A stretch of DNA of 64,000 bases from Agromyces bauzanensis. GTDB taxonomy: Bacteria; Actinomycetota; Actinomycetes; Actinomycetales; Microbacteriaceae. Positions within the stretch are counted from its first letter, which is position 1. Each line of letters starts with the position of its first letter. The stretch covers positions 1 through 64,000 of the forward strand of contig NZ_BMMD01000010.1 in the NCBI RefSeq assembly GCF_014645655.1. The letters are read 5' to 3'. Shown here piece after piece: positions 34,499 to 42,558 of the stretch. The position numbers and the translations under genes were made by a program. Below the pieces are notes generated by a model, which did not search any database, was not told the origin of the DNA, and saw only the letters and a program-made list of their open reading frames with translations.

Positions 34499-34560
34499 AT
34501 GTCTCCGTTCCCGCGTCGGGTGCCCGCCCCAACGGGCACCCGACGCGGGAACGGAGACAT
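34499..34560. repeat. Family A hairpin copy 5, inside the ABC operon
   Basis: A perfect 28-bp stem (34499-34526 with 34533-34560) has a 6-nt loop. The outer arms read ATGTCTCCGTTCCCGCG. It is the longest stem of family A in the window. It lies between the binding-protein and permease genes and could reduce permease expression or stabilise upstream mRNA. Confidence 0.9.
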
Positions 34561-34573
34561 CGGGCGAATGGTC

Positions 34574-35605
34574 CTACTCGAAGCGGGCGGCGTCGGCCCG
34601 CTTCACGAACTCGTCGTCGATGAGCGTGGCGAGCGCCTCATCGACCTGCTGCTGCGTCGCGACGTCGCCGAGCTCGACGAAGATCGGGCCGATCTTCTCG
34701 AGCACCTCGACCTGCGCATCGCCCGGCACGGGGTCGACGTCGAGGTTCGAGCGCTCGGTGATCACCTTCGTGGCCACCGCGAGGTCGAGGCCCGCGACCT
34801 CGGCGAGGATCTCGGCGGTGTCCTCGGGGTGCTCGGCGGCCCAGGCGCGGGCGCTCTCGTACGCGTCGATGACGGCCTGCGCGACGTCGGGCTTCTCGGC
34901 GAGGAACGACTCGGTGGCGTTCAGGAAGCCGTAGCTGTTGAAGTCGACGTTGCGGAAGAACAGCGTCGCCCCCTCTTCCTCGGCGCCCGCCATGATCGGG
35001 TCGAGGCCCGCCCACGCGTCGACCGAGCCGTTCTGCAGGGCCGCCCAGCCGTCGGCGTGCTGCAGGTTCTGCAGCACGATGTCGTCGGGCGAGACCCCCT
35101 CGGCCTCGAGTGCCTGCAGCAGGAAGAAGTACGGGTCGGTGCCCTTGGTGGCCGCGACCTGCTTGCCCTTCAGGTCGTCGACGGAGCCGATCGAGGAACC
35201 GGCCGGCGCGACGAGCGCCGACCACTCGGGCTGCGAGTAGATGTCGATGACGTGGATGGGCGAGCCGTTCGAGCGCGCGAGCAGGGCCGCCGAGCCCGCC
35301 GTCGATCCGACGTCGATGGCACCGGCCCGCAGCGCCTCGTTCGCCTTGTTCGAGCCCGCCGACTGCACCCACGTCACGGTGAGGCCGGCGTCCTCGAGCC
35401 AGCCCTGGTCCTTGATGATGAGGCTCAGCGGGTTGTAGGTCGCGAAGTCGATGTTGAGCGTCTGGCCCTCGAGCGACGCGGCACCGGATGCCGCGGGCTC
35501 GGGCTCTGCGGCCTGGCCCTCGCCGGCGACGCAGCCCGAGAGCAGGAGCGCGGTGGCGGCGGCGCCCGCGACGAGCGCGGAGCTGAGGAAGGGAGTGCGG
35601 GACAT
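34574..35605 (-). CDS. ABC substrate-binding lipoprotein, SsuA/NrtA type
   Basis: A 343-residue extracellular binding protein. The lipobox LLLSGC places the lipidated Cys at about 25. The fold is the two-lobed type common to SsuA/TauA/ThiY proteins, with ATYNPLSLIIKDQGWLEDAG near 55 and GSTAGSAALLARSNG near 98 lining the cleft. It delivers substrate to the permease and ATPase encoded on either side. No exact ligand can be assigned. Confidence 0.87.
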   Translation of the reverse strand: MSRTPFLSSALVAGAAATALLLSGCVAGEGQAAEPEPAASGAASLEGQTLNIDFATYNPLSLIIKDQGWLEDAGLTVTWVQSAGSNKANEALRAGAIDVGSTAGSAALLARSNGSPIHVIDIYSQPEWSALVAPAGSSIGSVDDLKGKQVAATKGTDPYFFLLQALEAEGVSPDDIVLQNLQHADGWAALQNGSVDAWAGLDPIMAGAEEEGATLFFRNVDFNSYGFLNATESFLAEKPDVAQAVIDAYESARAWAAEHPEDTAEILAEVAGLDLAVATKVITERSNLDVDPVPGDAQVEVLEKIGPIFVELGDVATQQQVDEALATLIDDEFVKRADAARFE

Positions 35606-35654
35606 GGATCTCCTTGGGGTGGTTCGTGCGGGGCCGTATGCCGTGGCGGCGCCC

Positions 35655-36536
35655 TCAGTACGGATAGTGCGGAATGGTGGTGGTGGTCTCGACGCCGCGC
35701 GCGACGCCGTGCCGGTCGATGCCGAGGCCGTCGAGGAGGCGCCCCCGCAGTTCGGCGAGCTCGGCCGAGCCGCGGTCGCGTGGGCGGCGGCCGGGCACGA
35801 CGACGGTCTGGCGGATCACGGCGCCCGGCTCGTCGCCCTCGGCGCCGAGCAGGATCACACGGTCGGCGAGCTGCAGCGCCTCGTCGACGTCATGCGTGAC
35901 GAGGAGCACCGTGGTCGGCTCGGCGGCGTGCACGTCGAGCAGCAGGTCCTGCATCTTCAGCCGGGTCAGCGCGTCGAGCGCGCCGAACGGCTCGTCGAGC
36001 AGCAGCACGCCGGGGTTGCGCGCCAGCGCCCGGGCGAGCGACGCGCGCTGGGCCATGCCCCCCGAGACCTCGCGCGGACGATGGCCGGCGAAGTCGGCGA
36101 GCCCCACGAGTTCGAGGAGGCGCGCGACCTGTGTCCGGGCCGTCTCCCGCGGCGTGCCGCGTGGAAGGCCGAGCGCGACGTTCTTCGCGATGGTGCGCCA
36201 GGGCAGCAGCCGCGGCTCCTGGAACCCGACACCCGTGCGGCGATCGTAGGGCGCGACGGGCGTGCCGTCGATGGCGACCTCGCCGCTCGTGGGGCGGTCG
36301 AGGCCGCCGGCGATCCGGAGGAGCGTCGACTTGCCGCAGCCGCTCGGCCCGAGGATGGCGAGGATCTCACCCGCGGCGACGTCGAGGTCGAGGTCCCGCA
36401 GCACGGGTCGAACCGCGCCTGCCGACTCGAAGGCGCGGCCGACCCCGCGGAACGCGACCGGCGCGGCGGCGGTCGCGTCGGCGCGCGCGGCCGAGCGGAC
36501 GGTCGGCTGGCGGCCGGTCACGGATGTCGCCGTCAT
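35655..36536 (-). CDS. ABC transporter ATPase, SsuB/TauB type
   Basis: A 293-residue ATPase. Walker A is GPSGCGKST near residue 63, the Q-loop is in VGFQEPRLLPW near 106, the signature is VSGGMAQR near 158, Walker B is VLLLDEPFGALD near 176, and the H-loop is in LLVTHDVDEAL near 210. The RLLPW segment is typical of the nitrate/sulfonate/taurine importers. GAGGAG precedes ATG 36536. It is the first gene of its operon. Two CGGGTGTTAC repeats upstream may be regulatory. Confidence 0.92.
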   Translation of the reverse strand: MTATSVTGRQPTVRSAARADATAAAPVAFRGVGRAFESAGAVRPVLRDLDLDVAAGEILAILGPSGCGKSTLLRIAGGLDRPTSGEVAIDGTPVAPYDRRTGVGFQEPRLLPWRTIAKNVALGLPRGTPRETARTQVARLLELVGLADFAGHRPREVSGGMAQRASLARALARNPGVLLLDEPFGALDALTRLKMQDLLLDVHAAEPTTVLLVTHDVDEALQLADRVILLGAEGDEPGAVIRQTVVVPGRRPRDRGSAELAELRGRLLDGLGIDRHGVARGVETTTTIPHYPY

Positions 36537-36624
36537 GGCAGCTCCTCGCGGGGCGTACAGGGGGGATGGATGCCCCGACGCTACCCACGTGCGGCCGATG
36601 TGTCAGCCGCGCGCGACCCGCGGC

Positions 36625-36655
36625 GTAACACCCGCGACACGTGAGGTAACACCCG
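36625..36655. promoter_or_regulatory. Direct repeat upstream of the ABC operon
   Basis: GTAACACCCG occurs at 36625-36634 and 36646-36655, 21 bp apart (two helical turns), about 90-120 bp before the ATPase start. It is a candidate activator or repressor site. The rest of the 142-nt gap shows nothing recognisable. Confidence 0.45.
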
Positions 36656-36678
36656 GCCCGGGTGCGGCCGCGGCGCGC

Positions 36679-37146
36679 TCAGAGCCGCTTGTGCTTGTGC
36701 ACCGCCGCCGTCTCGTACCCCAACTCGTCGTAGAGCCGGATCGCCGGCTCGTTGTACGCGAAGACGTTCAGGCGCATCTCGGACGCGCCCTGCGACCTGG
36801 CGATGTCCTCGGCGAGGATCATGGCGGCTCGGCCGATACCGCGCCGGCGATGCGTGTCGTGCACCGCGACATCCCAGATCCACCAGCTCGCCCCGTCGGG
36901 CGACGGTCCGATCCAGAGCCAGCCTGCGTCCTCGTCGCCGGCCAGGATCGTGAAGAGGAAGTGCCCCTCGACCGGCCGCCCGTCGGGGAAGAACTGCTCC
37001 TCCGACGCGCGGCGGGTGGCAGCCGCCTGATCGGGCGTATCCCCGGCCGCGATGCGCGCCTGCTCGTACGCGGCCATGGCCACGGGGAGCCAACGTGCGG
37101 TCTCGTCGTCGGACTTGGGAACGAGTCGGATGTCGGGCGTCGCCAT
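36679..37146 (-). CDS. GNAT-family N-acetyltransferase
   Basis: A 155-residue GNAT. Motif A with the acetyl-CoA pyrophosphate loop is RRRGIGRAAM near residue 102. The C-terminal beta-strand segment NVFAYNEPAIRLYDELGY (about 129-146) is a typical motif B. Substrate unknown; it could acetylate an amine, aminoglycoside or protein N-terminus. Confidence 0.87.
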   Translation of the reverse strand: MATPDIRLVPKSDDETARWLPVAMAAYEQARIAAGDTPDQAAATRRASEEQFFPDGRPVEGHFLFTILAGDEDAGWLWIGPSPDGASWWIWDVAVHDTHRRRGIGRAAMILAEDIARSQGASEMRLNVFAYNEPAIRLYDELGYETAAVHKHKRL

Positions 37147-37204
37147 CCGCCCATGCTCGCACGAACCCGGCGCAGTCGCTGCGCTGCGGCGTGGCCGGCC
37201 GCGG

Positions 37205-38020
37205 TTACAGGCCGTGCTCGCCGAGCCAGTCGAGCAGCACGTGCGTGAACTCCGCCTGGCGTTCGATGTTCGCGAGGTGCGCCGCCTCGTGGCAGCGGAA
37301 TCCCGTGGCCGCAGGCAGCGCGTCGAGGAGGTGCTCGTATTGGGCGCGCGTCGCGCTGAGGTCGTAGTCGCCGACCACGACGAGCGCGGGCACCCGGATG
37401 TCGCCGAGCCGCCCATAGGCGGGCGGCTCGAGCGGCTCGGGGCGGGCGGGGTGATCGGCGTGGATGGCGTTCGGGGCGTTCAGCTCGTGGGCGAGCGCCA
37501 CGAATCGGGGATCGAGGTTGCTCTCGAGTCGCAGCGGACCTGCGGCCCAGAGCGCCGTCTCGAGGCGCATCAGGAGCGCCGTGTCGGATGCCGCGATGGC
37601 CGCGTCGAGCTCGTCGATGCGTCGATGCTCCTCCGTCGTGAGATCGGCCTCGGGATACCCGCTCGGGCCGCTGCCGACGACCACGAGACCCGATACGCGC
37701 TCGGGGGACTCGAGCGCGAGGTCGAGCGCGATCGTGCCGCCGCGTCCGGCGCCCACCACGGTCGCTCGCTCCACGCCGAGGTGATCGAGCACCGACCGCA
37801 CGTCATCGCGATCGGAGTACGGCACGTCGTCGTGCCGCGTCGCGCCGGATCCCCGCGGATCCATGCGCACCACGAAGTGCCCGGCCGCGAGCTCGGCGAT
37901 CTGCGGATCCCACATGCGCATGGTCGCGACGCCGGTGGGCAGGAGCAGCACCGCGGGGGCCGACGCGCGGCCGTCGGTCTCGAAGGCGAGGTCGGCTCCG
38001 GGGACGGTCAGTCGGGGCAT
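37205..38020 (-). CDS. Alpha/beta-hydrolase homologue with nucleophile replaced by Gly
   Basis: A 271-residue alpha/beta-hydrolase fold. The oxyanion region is LLPTGVATMRMWDPQ near 26 and MDPRGSG near 53. The nucleophile elbow reads VGAGRGG, with Gly92 where the catalytic Ser is expected; the codon GGA is two changes from any Ser codon. An Asp (VVGDYDLS near 217) and a His (CHEAAHL near 245) remain in acid and base positions. It is likely not a classical esterase; it may be a binding protein or use another mechanism. The leaderless -10 supports ATG 38020. Confidence 0.82.
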   Translation of the reverse strand: MPRLTVPGADLAFETDGRASAPAVLLLPTGVATMRMWDPQIAELAAGHFVVRMDPRGSGATRHDDVPYSDRDDVRSVLDHLGVERATVVGAGRGGTIALDLALESPERVSGLVVVGSGPSGYPEADLTTEEHRRIDELDAAIAASDTALLMRLETALWAAGPLRLESNLDPRFVALAHELNAPNAIHADHPARPEPLEPPAYGRLGDIRVPALVVVGDYDLSATRAQYEHLLDALPAATGFRCHEAAHLANIERQAEFTHVLLDWLGEHGL

Positions 38021-38026
38021 GCTTCG

Positions 38027-38032
38027 AGACTA
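38027..38032 (-). promoter_or_regulatory. -10 hexamer TAGTCT, leaderless start
   Basis: On the minus strand TAGTCT lies 6 nt before the hydrolase ATG at 38020. Confidence 0.6.
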
Positions 38033-38085
38033 CGCAACGGATGCCGCAACGCGAGCGGTCCCGGCCGTCGGTGACGCGGCAGCCA

Positions 38086-38538
38086 TCAGTCGTCGCCCTT
38101 GTTCTTGCCCTTGCCCTTGTCGCCGCTGTTCCCGGGCGCGTCACCGCTGTTGCCTGGGGCGTCGGTGCCGTCGTTGCCGCTGTCCACGCTGTCGGGCGAC
38201 GGCTCGGGTTCGGGCGTCGTCGTCGCGACCTCGGCGGCCTCGAGGTCGGCGCGCACGAGTTCCATGGCGGCGCGGATGCGCTGCTCCCGCTCGGGGTCGA
38301 TGCCTCCGGCATCGACGGCGGCGGCGAGATCGCGCTCGAGCAGGGCGAGCTCGGCGAGGGCGCCGGCGTAATCGCCCGCTGCGGCGCGCTCGGCGACCTG
38401 CACGACCGACGCGTGCAGTGCGGCCGTGGTCTCCTCGGTCGAGGCGCCGCATGCGGAGAGGCCGAACGTCAGGGCGACGGCGATCGCGGCGGCGGGAAGG
38501 GCGGCACGGCGACCGCGCAGACGCGTGCTGCGGATCAT
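38086..38538 (-). CDS. Lipoprotein coupled to a Ser/Thr kinase
   Basis: A 150-residue lipoprotein with lipobox GLSAC (Cys about residue 30). A short helical domain (about 35-105) is followed by a low-complexity Pro/Gly/Asn/Lys tail with two APGNSGD repeats. ATG 38538 overlaps the kinase stop as ATGA, so it is made from the same message. Similar small secreted proteins follow PknB-like kinases in other actinobacteria and might be sensor partners; that is inference. Confidence 0.78.
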   Translation of the reverse strand: MIRSTRLRGRRAALPAAAIAVALTFGLSACGASTEETTAALHASVVQVAERAAAGDYAGALAELALLERDLAAAVDAGGIDPEREQRIRAAMELVRADLEAAEVATTTPEPEPSPDSVDSGNDGTDAPGNSGDAPGNSGDKGKGKNKGDD

Positions 38539-39794
38539 CCGGTCACCGCATCGTCGAGCTCCTCGAGGTGCACGCCGAGCTCGCCGGGAACCTCCGGCAA
38601 CGGTGCGGGCGTCGACTCCGCGGCGGGCGGTGCCGACAACGCCGAGCCGATCAGCAGCGCGACGACCGTCGCGATGGTCGCGAGCAGGCCGACCGCGATG
38701 GCCGGACGGACCCAGCGGCGTGAGCGCTCGCCGGCCCGTGCGGCCCTGCGGGAGGTCGCCCCGTCGGACGCGGATGCCGCGGGCACGCCGAAGAACGAAC
38801 GGTCGGCGGCGGGAAGGATCCGGGTGTCGGCGGTCGAGTCATCCGTCTCCTCGTCGGTGCTCGGCGCCGCCCCGCCGCCCGCCTGAGTCGCCGGCGCCGC
38901 GAGATCGCCGAACGCGACCGTCGGGGCGGTGACGGCCCCGTCCGTCGTGTCGAGCGTCGCGGCGGCGACCGCGATGTCGAGCGCGCTCGGCCGGTCGGTG
39001 GGCTCGCGGGCGGTCATCCCGCTGAGCAACGTCACCCAATCGGCGCCGAGCGACGCCGGGACGTCGGGATCGCGCACGAGACGTGCGCTCGCGGCCTCGA
39101 CGGCGGGACCCGGGAAGGCGGTCTTTCCCGTGCGCGCCTCGAGCACCAGCAGGCCGAGCGAGTAGACGTCGGCGGCGGGTCCGGGGGCTGTGCCGGTGAC
39201 CTGTTCGGGGCTGAGGTAGCCGGGCGTGCCCACGAGCAGGCCGGTGCGGGTGAGCCTGGCATCGTCGATGAGGCGCGCGATGCCGAAGTCGGCGAGCTTC
39301 GCGTTCCAGGTGCGACTGGGCAGGTGCGCGGGCTCGAGCAGCACGTTCGCGGGCTTCACGTCGCGGTGCACGATGCCGCGCTCGTGGATGACATGCAGGG
39401 CCTCGGCGAGGTCGGCGAGCATGCCCGCGGCATCGGCCGGACCGAGCGGACCGAGCTTCAGCGCCTCGCGCAGGTCGCGGCCGTCGATGAGCTCCATGAC
39501 GAGGAACTCGCGCCCGCTGTCCGGATCGTGGGCGGCGTCGTAGAGCCGCACGAGCGCACGATGGGCGAGGCTCGCGAGCAGCGCCGTCTCCGACCTGCGG
39601 CGCTCGGTGTCGTCGATGCCCTCGGCGGCCTCGGCGAACACCTTGACCGCCACCGGGCGCCCGAGTGCGAGGTCCTCTCCGCGGTACACGCTCGCCATGC
39701 CGCCACGGCCGATCAGGCCGTCGAGGCGGTAGCGCTCGCCGAGCGTCGTGCCGACGAACGAGTCGCCGGCGACGCGGTCAGGGGAGGTCGTCAC
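38535..39794 (-). CDS. Membrane-anchored Hanks-type Ser/Thr protein kinase
   Basis: A 419-residue kinase. The glycine loop is IGRGGMASVY near 28, the catalytic Lys is Lys51 (VAVK), the catalytic loop is HRDVKPAN (143-150), and the DFG motif begins at Asp169. A juxtamembrane linker leads to one transmembrane helix (about 363-385) and an extracellular tail of only about 35 residues, without PASTA repeats. It therefore probably senses little by itself; the coupled lipoprotein may assist. GTG 39794 has a -10 hexamer 7 nt upstream. Confidence 0.92.
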   Translation of the reverse strand: MTTSPDRVAGDSFVGTTLGERYRLDGLIGRGGMASVYRGEDLALGRPVAVKVFAEAAEGIDDTERRRSETALLASLAHRALVRLYDAAHDPDSGREFLVMELIDGRDLREALKLGPLGPADAAGMLADLAEALHVIHERGIVHRDVKPANVLLEPAHLPSRTWNAKLADFGIARLIDDARLTRTGLLVGTPGYLSPEQVTGTAPGPAADVYSLGLLVLEARTGKTAFPGPAVEAASARLVRDPDVPASLGADWVTLLSGMTAREPTDRPSALDIAVAAATLDTTDGAVTAPTVAFGDLAAPATQAGGGAAPSTDEETDDSTADTRILPAADRSFFGVPAASASDGATSRRAARAGERSRRWVRPAIAVGLLATIATVVALLIGSALSAPPAAESTPAPLPEVPGELGVHLEELDDAVTG

Positions 39795-39801
39795 GCTACC
39801 G

Positions 39802-39807
39802 AGGGTA
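39802..39807 (-). promoter_or_regulatory. -10 hexamer TACCCT, leaderless start
   Basis: On the minus strand TACCCT lies 7 nt before the kinase GTG at 39794. Confidence 0.6.
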
Positions 39808-39887
39808 GCCGTCGCGCCTGAGCGTCGCCCATCCGGTGGATGGGGTTGACGACGGGAGCCCGGTGGTGCAACCCGTGTGCAGCCGCG

Positions 39888-40727
39888 TCAGCCGAAGATC
39901 ATGGGCATGTCCTCGTCGTCGGCGCCCAGGTCGAGCTCGGCGAGCACGGGAACGTGGTCGGAGGGGGCCTGCCCCTTGCGCTCGTTGCGGTGGATCGAGG
40001 CATCCGTCACCGCAGCGGCGAAGGCTTCGGAGCCGAGGATGAAGTCGATGCGCATGCCCTCGTTGCGGGGGAACCGCAGCTGCTTGTAGTCCCAGTACGT
40101 GTAGCCCTCGGGCACTCGCGGGCGCACGACATCCGTCACCCCCGCCGCCTCGAGCGCGAAGAACGCCTGCCGCTCCTGCGGCGACACGTGCGTCGAGATG
40201 CCCTCGACGACGGCCGGGTCGCCGTTGTCCTGGTCGAACGGGGCGATGTTGAAGTCGCCCATGAGCGCGAGCGGCACCTCGGGATGGGCCGTCGTCTCAC
40301 CGCGCGCGTACTCGGCGAGGGCGGCGAGCCAGTCGAGCTTGTAGCCATAGTGCGGATCCCCGAGCGCGCGCCCGTTGGGCACATACAGGCTCCAGAGCCG
40401 TACGCCGTCGACGACCGCCCCGATCGCGCGCGCCTCCTGCGGCTGGTCGGGACCCTCGACGCCCTTCAGGAAGCCCGGCATGTCGGGGAAGCTGGTCTCG
40501 ACGCCCTCGATGGGCGATCGGCTCGCGATGGCGACGCCGTTCCACTGATCGAACCCATGGATCGCGAGCTCGTACCCCTGCGACTCGAACGCCTCGGCGG
40601 GAAACTGCTCGGGCTTGCACTTGATCTCCTGCATCGCAAGCACGTCGACGTCTTCGCGCACCATCCAGTCGACGACACGGTCGACGCGGGTGCGGATCGA
40701 GTTGACGTTCCAGGTGGCCATGCGCAT
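39888..40727 (-). CDS. xthA: Exodeoxyribonuclease III (AP endonuclease)
   Basis: A 279-residue EEP-fold nuclease that incises abasic sites and degrades 3' ends in base excision repair. Motifs are TWNVNSIRTR near residue 5, LAMQEIK with metal-binding Glu near 34, LMGDFNIAPFD near 152, RIDFILG near 228 and the C-terminal catalytic SDHVPV near 258. The leaderless -10 hexamer favours ATG 40727 over ATG 40721. It is a single-gene unit. Confidence 0.94.
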   Translation of the reverse strand: MRMATWNVNSIRTRVDRVVDWMVREDVDVLAMQEIKCKPEQFPAEAFESQGYELAIHGFDQWNGVAIASRSPIEGVETSFPDMPGFLKGVEGPDQPQEARAIGAVVDGVRLWSLYVPNGRALGDPHYGYKLDWLAALAEYARGETTAHPEVPLALMGDFNIAPFDQDNGDPAVVEGISTHVSPQERQAFFALEAAGVTDVVRPRVPEGYTYWDYKQLRFPRNEGMRIDFILGSEAFAAAVTDASIHRNERKGQAPSDHVPVLAELDLGADDEDMPMIFG

Positions 40728-40733
40728 GGCACC

Positions 40734-40739
40734 AGACTA
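40734..40739 (-). promoter_or_regulatory. -10 hexamer TAGTCT, leaderless start
   Basis: On the minus strand TAGTCT lies 6 nt before the xthA ATG at 40727. Confidence 0.6.
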
Positions 40740-41357
40740 GGACGGCGTGCCGACACCTTCCCGCTCGGACGGCGCGTCGGGGCCGTCGTCATCGGCGCCT
40801 CGCTCTGCATTCGCGTTCTCGCCGCCGCGGCCGCCGCCGCCGCGGGCGTCGTCGCCGTCGCCGCCGTCGAGGTCGGCGAGGTGCAGCCGCGGGACCACGA
40901 TCCAGATGCCGATCAGCACGACGGTGCCGACGCCGAGCGCCACGAATCCCGCGGTGCGACTCAGGGCGATATCGAAGACGAGACTCGTGACGCCGACCAC
41001 CAGGAGCGCGACCACGATGAGGTTCGCGATGAGGAGCAGGTTGCCGGTGCGCACGACGCGTTCCTTCGCCTGCCGTCGGAACAGGGCACGGTGCAGTGTC
41101 ACGGGCGCGAGCCCGACCACGGTGGCGAGTCCGGCGAGTGCGACCAGCACGAGGTAGAGGGTCAGCTGGTAGCCGTCGAGCTCCGCGAATCGCGGCTGGA
41201 ACGCCACCGCGAGCAGGAAGCCTCCGATGAGCTGCGTGCCCGTGAGCGAGACGCGGAGCTCCTGCAGGATGTCGTTCCAGTTGCGATCGCTGCGTTCGTT
41301 CGGCGTCTCGCTGCGGCCGTCGCGGTGCGCGTTGTCGGCGTGGCGGGGGGCATTCAT
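40737..41357 (-). CDS. DUF6328-like four-helix membrane protein
   Basis: A 206-residue membrane protein. After a polar N-terminus comes NWNDILQELRVSLTGTQLIG (about 26-45), characteristic of a family I know as DUF6328. Four transmembrane helices lie at about 45-165. A Gly/Asp/Arg-rich cytoplasmic tail ends it. ATG 41357 has TACGAT 5 nt upstream, a slightly short leaderless spacing. Its stop lies within the upstream promoter of xthA. Function unknown. Confidence 0.8.
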   Translation of the reverse strand: MNAPRHADNAHRDGRSETPNERSDRNWNDILQELRVSLTGTQLIGGFLLAVAFQPRFAELDGYQLTLYLVLVALAGLATVVGLAPVTLHRALFRRQAKERVVRTGNLLLIANLIVVALLVVGVTSLVFDIALSRTAGFVALGVGTVVLIGIWIVVPRLHLADLDGGDGDDARGGGGRGGENANAERGADDDGPDAPSEREGVGTPS

Positions 41358-41420
41358 GCTCGATCGTAGCCACGCGACTCCGCCGCGATTCAAGCCCTTG
41401 CGCGGCGGGGCGATGCTCGC

Positions 41421-41646
41421 CTACAACTTCGACTCGCCTGGAACGTCGAGCCGGGCACCCATCCGGTCGTAGTCGCGGGTGATGGCCGGCCCGCACGGGT
41501 CGCTCGCGAACGCGAGGAAGAACGACAGGAACGACACGACGAGTGCCGTGCCGGCCATGAGCACCAGCAGCACTCGTGAGCACGAGATCCCACATGATGA
41601 TGGGCCGCTTGGGTGGAGCGGATGTCTCGATCACGGGCTCCCCCAT
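41421..41646 (-). pseudogene. Small membrane protein (DUF6264-like?), frameshifted and truncated
   Basis: ATG 41646 begins [16 protein letters not shown], then the frame fails. A second frame carries on with LLVLMAGTALVVSFLSFFLA and FASDPCGPAITRDYDRMGA to a stop at 41421. The frame change at about 41588-41600 coincides with CTCGTG-AG-CACGAG. Relatives I recall from Microbacteriaceae continue with further transmembrane helices, so the C-terminus is also lost. The span of 226 nt is not a multiple of three. Confidence 0.65.
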
Positions 41647-41738
41647 CGCCGTCGTCGCTCGATCGGGCGCGCCACGCCGAATCCTGGCAGCGGACCGCCG
41701 CATGCTGCAAGGATCGACTGAGAGCCAGGGAGGCGGGG

Positions 41739-42524
41739 GTGGCCGTGAAGTTCAGCATCGAAGGCGTCGAGGGGCTGCCCGAGATCTCGCGGGGCGACGA
41801 CCTCGCGGCGCTCGTCGCGGGCGCCGTCGACCTCGCCGACGGCGACATCCTCGTCGTCACGTCGAAGGTCGTGTCGAAGTCCGAGGGCCGCGTCGTGCAG
41901 GCCGACGATCGGGAGGCCGCCATCGCCGCCGAGACCGTGCGCGTCGTCGCCACGCGCGAGCACGAGGGCGGCGTGACCCGCATCGTCGAGAACCGACAGG
42001 GCATCATCGGGGCGGCCGCAGGCGTGGACGCGTCCAACGCGCCGCACGGCACGGTGCTGCTGCTGCCCATCGATCCCGACGCCTCCGCGCGGGCGCTCGC
42101 CACCGGCATCCGTGCCCTCACGGGAGCGACCGTTGGGGTCATCCTGTCCGACACCCTCGGTCGGCCCTGGCGCGAGGGCCAGACCGACATCGCCATCGGC
42201 GCGGCCGGCGTGCACGTGTTCGACGACCTGCGCGGCCAGGCGGATGCCTCGGGCAAGCCGCTCGTCGTCACGATGCCGTGCGTCGCCGACGAGGTCGCGG
42301 GCGCCGCCGAGCTCGTGAAAGGGAAGGCCTCCCGGATTCCGGTCGCCGTCGTGCGCGGACTCGGACGGTTCGTGGGCGACCTCGACCTGCCCGGTGCGCG
42401 CAGCATCCAGCGGCCCGCCGAACGCGACCTGTTCCGCATCGGCGCCGACGAGGCCTACAACGAGGGCTACCGCGACGGCTTCGACGAGGCGCAGGCCGAG
42501 GGCCCGCTGAACCCCGCGGGGTGA
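41739..42524 (+). CDS. cofE: Coenzyme F420-0:L-glutamate ligase
   Basis: A 261-residue CofE/FbiB N-terminal-type enzyme that adds gamma-linked glutamates to F420-0 using GTP. Family segments are [15 protein letters not shown] near residue 36, [20 protein letters not shown] near 132-151 and [16 protein letters not shown] near 182. The C-terminal nitroreductase-like domain of mycobacterial FbiB is absent, so this is the stand-alone form. GTG 41739 is chosen because GGGAGG lies 5 nt before it. It leads a four-gene F420 cluster. Confidence 0.92.
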   Translation: MAVKFSIEGVEGLPEISRGDDLAALVAGAVDLADGDILVVTSKVVSKSEGRVVQADDREAAIAAETVRVVATREHEGGVTRIVENRQGIIGAAAGVDASNAPHGTVLLLPIDPDASARALATGIRALTGATVGVILSDTLGRPWREGQTDIAIGAAGVHVFDDLRGQADASGKPLVVTMPCVADEVAGAAELVKGKASRIPVAVVRGLGRFVGDLDLPGARSIQRPAERDLFRIGADEAYNEGYRDGFDEAQAEGPLNPAG

Positions 42525-42558
42525 CCAGGGCCTCTCCGAATCGAGAGAGGATGGAGGG

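Noticed and set aside
36537-36678. Riboswitch leader before the ABC ATPase gene
   Set aside because: No recognisable SAM, TPP or other aptamer core; only a short direct repeat is visible.
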